Source of the DNA: Betaproteobacteria bacterium
GTDB taxonomy: Bacteria > Pseudomonadota > Gammaproteobacteria > Burkholderiales > Ga0077523
DNA length: 42,414 nucleotides
Reading direction: 5' to 3'
Assembly: GCA_016125475.1 (NCBI GenBank)
Contig: WGLR01000038.1
Coordinates: 1 to 42,414, forward strand
Position numbers and translations under genes: made by a program. Shown piece by piece: positions 7,065-15,912 of the stretch. The notes under the pieces are model-generated. The model searched no databases. It was given only the letters and a program-made list of their open reading frames with translations, and was not told where the DNA came from. Each line of letters opens with the position of its first letter. The stretch's first letter is position 1.

Positions 7065-8678
7065 TCACGCGGGGACGGCTTCGAGCAGCCGGCGCAGGGT
7101 GTCGAGCGTGTCGGCGTCGGCGGCCTTCTTGTCTCCGCGGAGCCGAAGTATGCGCGGGAATCGGACCGCGATGCCGCTCTTGTGGCGCGGCGAGCGCTGG
7201 ATGCCCTCGAACCCGATCTCCATCACGAGTTCGGGCGTGACGCTGCGTACCGGGCCGAACTTCTCGCGCGTGTTCCGGCGGATGAAGGCGTCGACCTCGC
7301 GGATCTCGGCGTCTGTCAGCCCAGAGTAGGCTTTCGCGAAGGGGACGAGTTCGTCACCGCGCCACACGGCGAACGTGTAGTCCGTGTAAAGGCTCGCGCG
7401 CCGGCCGTGACCGCGTTGCGCATAGACGAGCACGGCGTCGACGCTCAGCAGGTCGACCTTCCACTTCCACCACTCGCCGCCGGGGCCGAGCTTCACGCGC
7501 CCCGCGCCATAGGGCGAGCCGCGCCGCTTGAGCATGAGCCCTTCGACGCCCCGCGCCCGCGCTTCCCCGCGCAGCGCCGCGAGGCCGGCCCAGTCGGCGG
7601 CGCGTACCGCGGACGACAGCACGAACCGCGAGTCCGCCACCTGCTCCACGAGGCCTGCGAGCGCGGCACGACGATCCTCGAAGGGCCGCGCGCGGATGTC
7701 CTCCCCGGCAAGTTCCAGCAGGTCGTAGCCGACGAGCGCGGCCGGGGCGGCGTCGAGCACGCGGGCCGTGAGCTGCCTGCGCCCGATGCGCTGCTGCAAC
7801 GCTGCGAACGGCAGCGGCCTGTCGTCCCGCCACGCGAGCAGTTCGCCATCGACGACCGTGCCGTCCGGCAGTCGTGTCCCGAGGTCGGCCAGTTCGGGAA
7901 ACCGGTCGGTGATGAGTTCGTCGCCACGCGACCAGAGATGCACGCCGCCGCCGCGCACGACGAGCTGCACGCGGATGCCGTCCCACTTCCACTCCGCGTG
8001 CCAGTCCTCGATGGGGCCGAGCTCCTCGACGGTGCGGTCGAGCGCGTGCGCGAGAAAGAACGGGTACGGACGCCCGGAGCGTTCGCGTTCCTGCGCGTGC
8101 TCGTCGGCACGCAGCGCGCGGTAGCTCGCGGCGGTGGGGGTCCACGCGCCCATGAGCCGTTCCGCGACGAGGTTCGGATCGAGGCCCGCCACCTCCGCCA
8201 CCGCGCGCGTGACGAGCTGTTTCGAGACCCCGACACGGAAACCGCCCGTGATGAGCTTGTTCCAGAGGAAACGGCTCGGCCGGTCGAGGTCGTCCCACGC
8301 GGCGACGAGCGCGGTCTCGAGCGCGTCGTCCCGCAGGTCACGCAGCGCCAGGAGTCGACCCTCGATCCACGCTGCGAGCGATTCGTCGGAATCGCGGACG
8401 GGCTCGGGCAGCAGGTGCGCGATCGTCTCCGCGAGGTCGCCCACGGCCTGATAGGACTCCTCGAAGAGCCAGTCGGGTACGTCCGCGAGGCGCCGGGCGA
8501 GATCCCGAAGCGTCCGCGTCGGCACGACCCGCTTCGGCTTCTCGCCGCTCAGAAAGTACACCGCCCACGCCGCATCGGCGTCTGGCGCGGACGCGAAGTA
8601 CTCGCGCAGCGCGGCGAGCTTCGCGTTCGTGGAAGTCGTCGCGTCGAGGGCCTCGTAGAGGCGAGCGAAGCGCTTCAC
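7065..8678 (-). CDS. ATP-dependent DNA ligase, ligase-associated repair set
   Basis: 537 residues. An N-terminal DNA-binding domain (about 1-200) precedes the adenylation domain with nucleotidyl-transferase motif I in EWKWDGIRVQ (K231 forms the ligase-AMP). Motif III-like VDGELLAW, motif IV-like EGLMLK and motif V WKWKVD follow, then the OB-fold with FAKAYSGLTDAEI. The length fits the ATP-dependent ligases encoded with the DEXH helicase and MBL exonuclease (single ligase, no polymerase or nuclease domain, so not full LigD). Start is GTG 8678, which overlaps the exonuclease TGA as GTGA, implying translational coupling. The usual fourth partner, the phosphoesterase PdeM, is not in the window. 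Confidence 0.93.
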   Translation of the reverse strand: MKRFARLYEALDATTSTNAKLAALREYFASAPDADAAWAVYFLSGEKPKRVVPTRTLRDLARRLADVPDWLFEESYQAVGDLAETIAHLLPEPVRDSDESLAAWIEGRLLALRDLRDDALETALVAAWDDLDRPSRFLWNKLITGGFRVGVSKQLVTRAVAEVAGLDPNLVAERLMGAWTPTAASYRALRADEHAQERERSGRPYPFFLAHALDRTVEELGPIEDWHAEWKWDGIRVQLVVRGGGVHLWSRGDELITDRFPELADLGTRLPDGTVVDGELLAWRDDRPLPFAALQQRIGRRQLTARVLDAAPAALVGYDLLELAGEDIRARPFEDRRAALAGLVEQVADSRFVLSSAVRAADWAGLAALRGEARARGVEGLMLKRRGSPYGAGRVKLGPGGEWWKWKVDLLSVDAVLVYAQRGHGRRASLYTDYTFAVWRGDELVPFAKAYSGLTDAEIREVDAFIRRNTREKFGPVRSVTPELVMEIGFEGIQRSPRHKSGIAVRFPRILRLRGDKKAADADTLDTLRRLLEAVPA

Positions 8679-9715
8679 GCGGCGTCTCCGCCTTCCGCCG
8701 CCGCGGTGTCGGCTTCGTCATCCGTGGTCCCGAACTGCGTCTCGAACGCGCGCGCGTCCAGGCCCTGTTCGGTGAGCCACCGCACCATCACGGGCACGTA
8801 CCCGTGGGTCACGAAGACGCGGTGCGCGCCGCTCTCGCGAATCGCCGTCTGGAGGCCGGGCCAGTCCGCGTGATCCGAGACCACGAAGCCACGGTCGACA
8901 CCGTTGCGCCGCCGCGCGCCGCGGAGCTGCATCCAGCCCGACGCGAATGCGTCGCTGTAGGCTCCGAAACGCCGGAGCCAGGTCGTGCCCTGCGCGGAGG
9001 GGGGCGCGAGCGCGATCGCGTGCCGGAACGCCGACCGGTCCGCGACGTCCGTCACGCGCAGCGTGGGCGGCAACGGCACACCGGCGGCACGATAGGCCTC
9101 GTTCAGGGTCTCGACCGCGCCGTGACAGACGATCGGCCCGATCGAAGGGTCCAGCCCTGCGATGAGCCGTTGCGCCTTGCCGAACGCATAGGCGAACAGC
9201 ACGCTCGCGCGTCCCGCATCGGCGTTCGCGCGCCACCAGTCGTTCACCGAGGCGAGCAGCTCGTGCTCCGGACGCCAGCGGTACACCGGCAGCCCGAAGG
9301 TCGATTCCGTCACGAAGGTGTGCGCACGCACGGGCTCGAACGCGCGGCAGGTGGGATCGCGGGCGAGCTTGTAGTCGCCGGACAGCACCCAGACTTCGCC
9401 ACGCGATTCGATGCGCACCTGCGCGGAGCCGAGCACGTGTCCCGCGGGATGGAGCGAGACGCGGACGCCGTTGAGGTCGACCGGATCTCCGTATTCGACG
9501 CAGTCGAGGGAGATGTCGCCGAGACGGTTGCGCAGCACACCCTCGGCATCGCGGTGTGCGAGGTAACGGGTGTGCCCGCGGCGGGCGTGGTCGCTGTGCG
9601 CGTGCGTGATGACCGCACGATCGACAGGTCGCCACGGGTCGACGTAGAAGTCACCGGCCTCGCAGTAGAGGCCGTTCGGCGTGAGGCGGATCAGGTCGGT
9701 GGACGGGAGGGACAT
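8675..9715 (-). CDS. Ligase-associated MBL-fold DNA exonuclease
   Basis: 346 residues, metallo-beta-lactamase fold. The zinc-binding HxHxDH motif is THAHSDHA (H38, H40, D42, H43). Further family marks are HPAGHVLGSAQV, SGDYKL and FVTESTFGLPVYRW, then a C-terminal SDHADW and VFVTHGY typical of the beta-CASP/SNM1-like group. These enzymes are co-encoded with an ATP-dependent ligase and a DEXH helicase and are annotated as ligase-associated DNA exonucleases. It is the first gene of the minus-strand set, its stop overlaps the ligase start, and the 184-bp repeat block lies directly upstream of it. Confidence 0.92.
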   Translation of the reverse strand: MSLPSTDLIRLTPNGLYCEAGDFYVDPWRPVDRAVITHAHSDHARRGHTRYLAHRDAEGVLRNRLGDISLDCVEYGDPVDLNGVRVSLHPAGHVLGSAQVRIESRGEVWVLSGDYKLARDPTCRAFEPVRAHTFVTESTFGLPVYRWRPEHELLASVNDWWRANADAGRASVLFAYAFGKAQRLIAGLDPSIGPIVCHGAVETLNEAYRAAGVPLPPTLRVTDVADRSAFRHAIALAPPSAQGTTWLRRFGAYSDAFASGWMQLRGARRRNGVDRGFVVSDHADWPGLQTAIRESGAHRVFVTHGYVPVMVRWLTEQGLDARAFETQFGTTDDEADTAAAEGGDAA

Positions 9716-9815
9716 CGAACAGGCGTCATCGCAGCGGCCGGGAACGACCGGCGGTTGGATGATCGCACGGGGGAGAGGTTCCGGCCGGGGGAAGGCTTTG
9801 CAGGTGAATATGCTG

Positions 9816-9852
9816 CCCCCTCCCTCACCCTCCCCCGCACGCCGGGGAAGGA
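9816..9852. repeat. C-rich/G-rich hairpin repeat
   Basis: A CCCCCTCCCTCACCC-type arm, then CCCCCGCACGCCGGGG. It belongs to the interspersed family also found at 14143, 14203, 24389, 24532, 40618, 40801, 40861 and 42328. Confidence 0.6.
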
Positions 9853-9856
9853 CTCA

Positions 9857-10287
9857 GTGCGTAGGATGCTCAAGGCGCACCGGGCGGCGCCCCGTCGCTC
9901 GCGGAACTTTCGGGTGGGGAACGACGCATTGCGTTGTCCGCGTGGGCCGTGCCCACCCTACGGGCCGAGGTAATTGTTAGCTCACGCGCACGGGGGAGGG
10001 AATTATCTGTGGGATACGCCTGCTTCGTCGACAACGCAGAGTGCGTAGGGTGCGCAAGGCGCACCGGGCGGCGCCCCATCGCTCGTGGAGCTTTCGGGCG
10101 GGGAACAACACATTGCGTTGTCCGCGTGGGCCGTGCCCGCCCTACGGGCCGAGGCAATTCCTGGCTCACGCGCACGGGGGAGGGAACCATCTGTGGGATA
10201 CGCCTGCTTCGTCGACAACGCAGAGTGCGTAGGGTGCGCAAGGCGCACCGGGCGACACCCCGTCGCTCGCGGACGTTTCGGGTGAGG
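9857..10287. repeat. 184-bp tandem repeat carrying paired REP hairpins
   Basis: Copies start at 9857, 10041 and 10225 (partial), an exact 184-bp period. Copies 1 and 2 differ at about 15 positions. Each unit contains one forward GTAG-headed hairpin (GTAGGGTGCGC...GCGCACC at 9861, 10045, 10229) and one reversed hairpin (GTGGGCCGTGCCC...CTAC at 9942-9961 and 10126-10145). This is the head-to-tail organisation of bacterial interspersed mosaic elements. A partial relative is at 24668-24740. Confidence 0.85.
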
Positions 10288-10293
10288 GGCCTC

Positions 10294-12675
10294 TCAGCGC
10301 CCCTTCAAAGCCCGCGCCAGCGCCTCCGCCATCGCGCCCGACGCCGGCGGCGCCGACTTCTGCGGGTGCGCCGCGGGCCGGCCGCCACCGGCAGGCTTCC
10401 CGCCACCCCCTGGCTTGCCGCGACCTTCCCCGTCACGTCGCGGGGCATCGCCGCGCTTCGCCGCGGGCGCTTCCTCCAGCTTCATCGTGAGCGCGATGCG
10501 CTTGCGCTTCTCGTCCACCTCCAGCACCTTCACGCGCACGACGTCGCCCGCCTTCACGACCTCGCGCGGATCCTTCACGAAGCGGTTCGACAGCATCGAC
10601 ACGTGCACGAGGCCGTCCTGGTGCACGCCGATGTCCACGAACGCACCGAAGTTCGTCACGTTCGTGATCACGCCTTCAAGCAGCATGCCGGGTTCGAGGT
10701 CCTTCAGGTCCTCGACGCCGTCCTTGAAATTCGCGGTCCTGAACTCCGGCCGCGGATCCCGGCCCGGCTTCTCGAGTTCGCGCACGATGTCCTGCACCGT
10801 GGGCAGCCCGAACTTCTCGTCCGTGTACTTGCGCGGGTCGAGTGCGCGCACCACGTCCGCGCGTCCCATGAGATCGCGCACGCCACGCTTCACGTCCGCG
10901 AGGATCCGCTCGACGACCGGATAGGCTTCCGGGTGCACGGCCGAGGCGTCCAGCGGGTTCTCGCCCGCCATCACACGCAGGAAGCCCGCCGCCTGCTCGA
11001 ACGTCTTCGGGCCCAGGCGCGGCACGGCCTTCAGCGCTTCCCGGCTCGCGAACGGTCCGTTCGCGTCACGATGGCGCACGATGTTCTCCGCGAGGGACGC
11101 CGTGAGGCCCGCGATCCGTGCGAGCAGTGCCACGGAGGCCGTGTTCACGTCGACGCCGACGGCGTTCACGCAGTCCTCCACGACGGCGTCGAGCGAGCGT
11201 GCGAGCTTCGTCTGGCTCACGTCGTGCTGGTACTGGCCGACGCCGATCGACCTGGGATCGATCTTCACGAGTTCCGCGAGCGGGTCCTGCAGCCGGCGCG
11301 CGATCGACACCGCGCCGCGCAGGCTCACGTCCAGATCGGGGAATTCGCGCGCCGCGAGCTCGGATGCCGAATAGACCGACGCACCCGCCTCGGACACGAC
11401 GATCTTCGTGAGGTTGAGTTCGGGGTGACGCTTCATGAGATCCCCCGCGAGCTTGTCGGTCTCGCGCGACGCCGTGCCGTTGCCGATGGACACGAGCCGC
11501 ACGGCGTGCTTCGCGGCGAGCTTCGCGAGCACCGCGATCGCGCCGTCCCAGTCGTTGCGCGGGGCGTGCGGGTAGATCGTCGCGGTGTCCACGACCTTGC
11601 CCGTTTCGTCGACCACCGCGACCTTCACGCCGGTGCGCAACCCCGGATCGAGACCGATCGTCGCGCGCGGCCCGGCGGGTGCGGCGAGCAGGAGGTCGTG
11701 CAGGTTCTTCGCGAACACGCGGATGGCTTCTTCCTCGGAACGGGCGCGCAGGTCACCGAGCAGGTCCGTCTCGATCTGCCACGAGACCTTGACGCGCCAC
11801 GTCCACCGCACCGTCTCCGCGAGCCACGCGTCGGCCGCGCGCCCCTGATCCCGGATGCCGACGCGCGCCGCGATCATGCGCTCGCACGCGCCCGGCCCCG
11901 TGGGCTTCGTGGCCTCGTCCAGTTCCTCCGGCAGTTTGAGTGCGAGCCGCAGCACGTCCTCGTTCCGACCGCGGAACATCGCGAGCGCGCGGTGCGACGG
12001 GATCTCCCGCAGCGGTTCGGAGTAGTCGAAGTAGTCGCGGAACTTCGCACCCGATTCCGCCTTGCCTTCGGCCATGGTCGAGACGAGCACGCCGTTGTCC
12101 TGAAGGTGCGTGCGCAGCTGGGCGAGGAGGTCGGCGTCCTCCGCGAAGCGTTCCATGAGGATCTGCCGGGCACCGTCGAGGGCGGCCTTCGTGTCCGGGA
12201 CGCCCGGGTTGTCGCCGTCGTCGGTCGTGAACGCGGGCCGCAGGAACTTCTGCGCTTCCTCTTCCGGGGCTAGGGTCGGGTCCGCGAGCAGCGCGTCGGC
12301 CAGGGGTTCGAGCCCGGCCTCGCGCGCGATCTGTGCCTTGGTGCGGCGCTTGGGCTTGTAGGGGAGATAGAGATCCTCGAGGCGCTGCTTCGTATCCGCG
12401 TCCTCCACCTGGGCGCGCAGCTCCGGCGTGAGCTTGCCCTGCTCCTCGATGCTCGCGAGCACCGCGGCGCGACGGTCCTCCAGCTCGCGAAGGTAGCCGA
12501 GCCGCTCTTCCAGCGTGCGCAGCTGCGTGTCGTCGAGACCGCCGGTCACCTCCTTGCGGTAGCGCGCGATGAAGGGCACTGTCGCACCCTCGTCGAGCAG
12601 CGCGACGGCGGCCTCGACCTGTGCGGCACGGACCTGGAGTTCGGTGGCGATTCGTTGCGGGATCGGAGGAAGCAT
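10294..12675 (-). CDS. tex: Tex family S1 RNA-binding transcription accessory protein
   Basis: 793 residues, full length for Tex. The N-terminal helical region starts with [32 protein letters not shown]. The YqgF/RNase H-like domain has [19 protein letters not shown] (about residues 330-350), a helix-hairpin-helix region follows ([34 protein letters not shown]), and the S1 RNA-binding domain lies at about 650-725 ([21 protein letters not shown]). The C-terminal tail is rich in Gly/Arg/Pro/Lys, a disordered RNA-binding extension. Tex is a conserved cytoplasmic factor affecting transcription and virulence-gene expression. Transcribed alone; start ATG 12675. Confidence 0.97.
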   Translation of the reverse strand: MLPPIPQRIATELQVRAAQVEAAVALLDEGATVPFIARYRKEVTGGLDDTQLRTLEERLGYLRELEDRRAAVLASIEEQGKLTPELRAQVEDADTKQRLEDLYLPYKPKRRTKAQIAREAGLEPLADALLADPTLAPEEEAQKFLRPAFTTDDGDNPGVPDTKAALDGARQILMERFAEDADLLAQLRTHLQDNGVLVSTMAEGKAESGAKFRDYFDYSEPLREIPSHRALAMFRGRNEDVLRLALKLPEELDEATKPTGPGACERMIAARVGIRDQGRAADAWLAETVRWTWRVKVSWQIETDLLGDLRARSEEEAIRVFAKNLHDLLLAAPAGPRATIGLDPGLRTGVKVAVVDETGKVVDTATIYPHAPRNDWDGAIAVLAKLAAKHAVRLVSIGNGTASRETDKLAGDLMKRHPELNLTKIVVSEAGASVYSASELAAREFPDLDVSLRGAVSIARRLQDPLAELVKIDPRSIGVGQYQHDVSQTKLARSLDAVVEDCVNAVGVDVNTASVALLARIAGLTASLAENIVRHRDANGPFASREALKAVPRLGPKTFEQAAGFLRVMAGENPLDASAVHPEAYPVVERILADVKRGVRDLMGRADVVRALDPRKYTDEKFGLPTVQDIVRELEKPGRDPRPEFRTANFKDGVEDLKDLEPGMLLEGVITNVTNFGAFVDIGVHQDGLVHVSMLSNRFVKDPREVVKAGDVVRVKVLEVDEKRKRIALTMKLEEAPAAKRGDAPRRDGEGRGKPGGGGKPAGGGRPAAHPQKSAPPASGAMAEALARALKGR

Positions 12676-12756
12676 GGATCGGACGCTCTGGACTCGAAAA
12701 AAAGAAGGGGCGCAATATGGCGAAAGCGGCCCGAATGCGCAAGGCCGGGCGGGAAG

Positions 12757-14007
12757 CTACGCCTGCCGCGCCGCGAGCGTGTCCTTGTGGATGCGCCCGT
12801 CCTGCATGATCAGCCGCAGCCGGGACGTGTCCGCGAGGATCCGCACGTCCTCGAGCGGATCGCCGTCGACGATGATCAGGTCCGCGAGGAACCCCGGCTT
12901 CACGAGCCCCACGTCGAGCTCCATGAGTTCGCCCCCGATGCGCGTCGCGCACTGCAGGGCCTCGCTCGGGGAATACCCGAACAGCTTCACGAACAGCGCG
13001 ATGTCGCGTGCGTTCGTGCCCTGAGGGGTCGTGACGAACCCGTAGTCGCCGCCGATCACGACACGGATGCCGCGACGACGCATCTCGCCATAGGCGCGCT
13101 GCGCGGACGCCAGGCAGCGTTCGAGATCCGCGATCCGCGCCGGATCCTCGGGCACGCCCTGCGGGCCGGGATCGTGCAGCGCATTGTGGATGGGTGCGAT
13201 CGCGGGTCCGACGAACACGTGATCGCGCGCGGCCTCGAGTGCGTCGAGCGCCCGCGCATCCGCAAGCTCGCAGTGATAGACGACGTCCACGCCGCACGCG
13301 AGCGACCGGAGCACCGAGGACGACGCACGCGCGTGCGCGGCGACCCTGCAGCCGAAATCGTGCGCGACCTCGCACGCCATGCGGGCCTCGGCCTCGCGCA
13401 TGACGGTCATGTCGCTCTTCGCGGCGCGGATTGGCCCATCGCCGGACACATTGATCTTGATCGTGTCGACGCCTTCGCGCGCGCAGAGCCGCACGGTGCG
13501 CGCGATCTCGTCGGGCCCGTCCGCGATGAGGCCGAAGCTGCTGCGCGTGGCGTGCAGCCGGTTCTCGTCGCCGAGTCCACCGGTGACAGTGATCTCGGGG
13601 CTCGCGGCGCGCAGGCGCGGACCGGGAATGCGGCCGGCCTCGATCTCGTTGCGGATGACGACGTCGAGGCGCAGCTTCGCCGACGCCGCACTGAACGCGC
13701 TCGTGAACCCCGCGTCGAGCAGGACACGTGCGTTGTGCATCGTCGCGAGCGTGTGTTCCTCGGGCGGAATCTCGCCGAGATCGGTGCTGCGCGGCATGCC
13801 GCAGAACGTGAGGTGCGCGTGCCCTTCCACGAGGCCGGGCATGAGCGTCGCGCCACCACCTTCGATCACCCGTGCACCGGCGTCGGGCAGCCGCGCGGGG
13901 CGGGGCGCGACCGACACGATCCGGTTGCCGTCAACGAGCACTTCGCCGGCAAACGGCTCCGCCCCGGTGCCGTCCCAGATCCTCACGTCGCGAATGATCA
14001 TGCGCAT
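12757..14007 (-). CDS. Metal-dependent amidohydrolase
   Basis: 416 residues. It opens with the composite beta-sandwich of cyclic amidohydrolases (RDVRIWDGTG...VLVDGNRIVSV) and has the metal-binding HxH in EGHAHLTFCG (H63, H65). Further metal-ligand candidates are in AHARA and YHCELA, and VIGGDYG supplies the late Asp. It ends with KPGFLADLIIVDGDPLEDV, the standard C-terminal sandwich. The pattern is that of the imidazolonepropionase-like/Xaa-Pro-type amidohydrolases; the substrate cannot be read from sequence. Start ATG 14007 is preferred to the longer frame (14058) because it begins the conserved strand and has GGAGCGGAA upstream. Single transcription unit, Tex downstream. Confidence 0.9.
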   Translation of the reverse strand: MRMIIRDVRIWDGTGAEPFAGEVLVDGNRIVSVAPRPARLPDAGARVIEGGGATLMPGLVEGHAHLTFCGMPRSTDLGEIPPEEHTLATMHNARVLLDAGFTSAFSAASAKLRLDVVIRNEIEAGRIPGPRLRAASPEITVTGGLGDENRLHATRSSFGLIADGPDEIARTVRLCAREGVDTIKINVSGDGPIRAAKSDMTVMREAEARMACEVAHDFGCRVAAHARASSSVLRSLACGVDVVYHCELADARALDALEAARDHVFVGPAIAPIHNALHDPGPQGVPEDPARIADLERCLASAQRAYGEMRRRGIRVVIGGDYGFVTTPQGTNARDIALFVKLFGYSPSEALQCATRIGGELMELDVGLVKPGFLADLIIVDGDPLEDVRILADTSRLRLIMQDGRIHKDTLAARQA

Positions 14008-14091
14008 CGTTCCGCTCCCCCGGGGTCTGACTGGATGACGGCGAACTTTAGCCTGCATTCGGGAGGACGGGAAATCGCGGCCGCGGACGGC

Positions 14092-14143
14092 GGCCGTAGG
14101 CCGTAGGCGAGGGGCTATAGGCTATAGGCGATGGGCGATGGGC
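14092..14143 (+). repeat. 7-bp tandem repeat array, GGCNATR type
   Basis: Seven heptamers in strict register (GGCCGTA twice, GGCGAGG, GGCTATA twice, GGCGATG twice) plus a partial unit. Same heptamer family as 24443-24484 and 42366-42414. Confidence 0.85.
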
Positions 14144-14183
14144 CCCCTCCCCAGCCCTCCCCCGCGAGCGAGGGAGGGAGAAC
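14143..14183. repeat. C-rich/G-rich hairpin repeat
   Basis: CCCCCTCCCCAGCCC arm, GCGAGCG turn and GAGGGAGGGAG arm; the second family of interspersed hairpins in this window. Confidence 0.6.
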
Positions 14184-14202
14184 ACGCGGCCTTTGCATAG
14201 AC

Positions 14203-14243
14203 TCCTCCCTCCGCTTGGCGGGGGGAGGAAGGGAGGGGGGAAC
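14203..14243. repeat. C-rich/G-rich hairpin repeat
   Basis: CTCCTCCCTCC arm, GCTTGGC turn and GGGGGGAGG arm followed by a purine-rich tail; a divergent member of the same family, 20 bp from the previous copy. Confidence 0.55.
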
Positions 14244-14248
14244 CCAAC

Positions 14249-14353
14249 GCCCATCGCCTCTCGCCTCTCGCCTCTCGCCTCTCGCCTATAGCCTATCGCC
14301 CCTCGCCTATCGCCTATAGCCCATCGCCCCTCGCCTATCGCCTATAGCCCATC
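14249..14353 (-). repeat. 7-bp tandem repeat array, 15 units
   Basis: Fifteen heptamers in exact register (GCCCATC, four GCCTCTC, then mixed GCCTATA, GCCTATC, GCCCCTC and GCCCATC). The last 50 bp repeat at a 28-bp higher-order period. This is the reverse complement of the type in array A. The array ends 8 bp before the stop codon region of the 14362 gene. Confidence 0.85.
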
Positions 14354-14361
14354 GTCTGCCT

Positions 14362-15132
14362 CTACCTCCCCTTCCTCGCCGCCGCGAGCTTCGCCTGCAG
14401 CTCGTCGATCCGGCGGTGGTTCTCCTCCGATCCGATGTAGGTGCGGAACAGCCACTCCTGCGTGCGCATGGCGGTATCGAGGTCCTGCGCGAGGATCTGG
14501 TTGCCGAGCTGCTTGGTCTCGCGCAGGCACTGGCGGTCGTACCCCGCCATCTCGCGTGCGATCGCCAGCACGCCCTCGAGCATCTGTCCTTCCGGAAAGA
14601 CCCGGCTCACGTACCCCATGCGCTCGGCCTCTTCCGCGCCGTAGATCCGGCCGGTCAGCGTCAGTTCCTTCGCGCGGCCGAGACCGATGATCCGCCAGAG
14701 CGGGTCCATGATCGGCGTGAGCGCGAGCACGATCTCCCGCTGGCCGAACTTCGCGCGTGCCGACGCGTAGCGGATGTCGCACATCATCGTGAGGTCGAAG
14801 CCGCCCGCGATCGCGGGGCCGCCGACCGCGGCGATCACGGGCTGCGGGCAGAACAGGATCGCGCGGTAGGTCCGGTGGAACATCGCGGTGTAAGCTTCGT
14901 TCGATACCTTCTCGAGGCGGCGGATCTCGTTCAGGTCGAAACCTGCCGAGAAGTACTTCTCGCCACCGGTCAGCACGACCACGTTCACGTCCTCCCGCGT
15001 GCCGAGGCTCAGGAACGCGTGTTCGAGTTCCTCGAGCACGGCCGGCGCGAGGGCGTTGCCCTTGTCGGGACGATGTATCGTTACGGTGGCGACGGCGTCC
15101 TCGACGCCCAGAAGCAGATATTCGTAATCCAT
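14362..15132 (-). CDS. Enoyl-CoA hydratase/isomerase family protein
   Basis: 256 residues, a standard crotonase length. Oxyanion-hole segments are FSAGFDLNEI (about 66-75) and VGGPAIAGGFDLTMMCD (about 109-125). The usual Glu acid/base positions are not clearly preserved (LALTPIMDPLWR lies at the second site), so hydratase activity is uncertain; other crotonase chemistry is possible. Start ATG 15132 (MDYEYLL) is preferred over the GTG/ATG-type start at 15171 because AGGAAAGG sits just upstream. It is divergent from the NAD(P)H oxidoreductase with only 37 bp between start codons, so promoters must overlap the coding regions or leaders. Confidence 0.9.
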   Translation of the reverse strand: MDYEYLLLGVEDAVATVTIHRPDKGNALAPAVLEELEHAFLSLGTREDVNVVVLTGGEKYFSAGFDLNEIRRLEKVSNEAYTAMFHRTYRAILFCPQPVIAAVGGPAIAGGFDLTMMCDIRYASARAKFGQREIVLALTPIMDPLWRIIGLGRAKELTLTGRIYGAEEAERMGYVSRVFPEGQMLEGVLAIAREMAGYDRQCLRETKQLGNQILAQDLDTAMRTQEWLFRTYIGSEENHRRIDELQAKLAAARKGR

Positions 15133-15169
15133 TGGCTTTTCCTTTCCTGCGTTTGCGACGGTCACATCC

Positions 15170-15874
15170 ATGAAGATCCTGCTGGTCCACGCACACCCGG
15201 AGCCCCAGTCGTTCTGCGCGGCCCTGAAGTCCGAAGCGCTCGCCCGTCTGCCCGGGCACGGCCACGAGGTGCGTGTCTCCGACCTCTACGAGATGAACTT
15301 CGACCCCGTGGCCCGGGACACCGATTTCGGCAGCCGCGCGAATCCGGATTATCTCGTCTACGCGCTCGAGCAGCGCCACAACCAGAAGGCGGGCACGCTG
15401 AAGGCCGACATCGCCGCGGAAGTCGACAAGCTGCTCTGGTGCGACCTGCTGCTGCTCAACTTCCCCGTGTTCTGGTTCTCGATGCCGGCCATCCTGAAGG
15501 GCTGGATCGACCGCGTGTTCGTATCGGGCGTCTGCTACGGCGGCCTGCGCTTCTACGACAGGGGAGGTCTCGCCGGGAAGAAGGCCATGACCACGATCAC
15601 GATCGGCGGTCAGCGCCACATGTTCGGACCGGATGCGGTGCACGGCGAACTCGAGACCATGCTGCGCCCGCTGCTGCGCGGCACGCTGTACTACGTGGGG
15701 ATGGAGGTGCTCCCGCCCTTCGTCGCGTGGCACGTGCCCTACGTCTCGAACGAAGTGCGGGCCGGGTATCTGGAGGACTACCGCGCCCGCCTCGCCACCC
15801 TGGACGACATCGAGCCGCTCGCGTTTCCGTCTCTGGACGACTTCGACGAGAAGCTCCATCCGCGCCGACGGTAA
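15170..15874 (+). CDS. NAD(P)H oxidoreductase, flavodoxin-like fold
   Basis: 234 residues. N-terminal KILLVHAHPEPQSFCAALK is the phosphate-binding strand-loop of the NQO1/MdaB/KefF flavin family. CDLLLLNFPVFWFSMPAILKGWIDRVF is the classic second signature, with FWFSMPAILKGWIDRV contacting FMN/FAD. Such enzymes catalyse two-electron reduction of quinones or other acceptors in the cytoplasm. It opens the plus-strand run that continues into the CMD-family and molybdenum-enzyme genes, 38 bp ahead of the former, and may supply or dispose of reducing equivalents. The physiological acceptor is unknown. Confidence 0.92.
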   Translation: MKILLVHAHPEPQSFCAALKSEALARLPGHGHEVRVSDLYEMNFDPVARDTDFGSRANPDYLVYALEQRHNQKAGTLKADIAAEVDKLLWCDLLLLNFPVFWFSMPAILKGWIDRVFVSGVCYGGLRFYDRGGLAGKKAMTTITIGGQRHMFGPDAVHGELETMLRPLLRGTLYYVGMEVLPPFVAWHVPYVSNEVRAGYLEDYRARLATLDDIEPLAFPSLDDFDEKLHPRRR

Positions 15875-15912
15875 ACTGCGGCGCTCCCTGAACACACACC
15901 GGATGACCCGAC

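Larger units (their letters stand above)
9716..10293. repeat. Non-coding repeat block between exonuclease and Tex genes
   Basis: From left to right: spacer 9716-9815, a C-rich/G-rich hairpin (9816-9852), then 2.3 copies of a 184-bp direct repeat. Reading frames here (for example 10003-10248 and 9934 onward) are products of the repeat and are not annotated. Confidence 0.8.
14008..14361. repeat. Repeat-filled intergenic region
   Basis: No gene. It holds heptamer array A (14092-14143), two C-rich/G-rich hairpins (14143-14183 and 14203-14243) and heptamer array B in opposite orientation (14249-14353). The arrays flank the hairpins symmetrically. Confidence 0.8.

Noticed and set aside
9857-10287. 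CRISPR array
   Set aside because: The 184-bp period and internal hairpins are repeats without unique spacers of 25-40 bp; no cas genes.
14249-14353. CRISPR or minisatellite coding region
   Set aside because: A 7-bp pure tandem array with no unique spacers; not CRISPR and no coherent reading frame.
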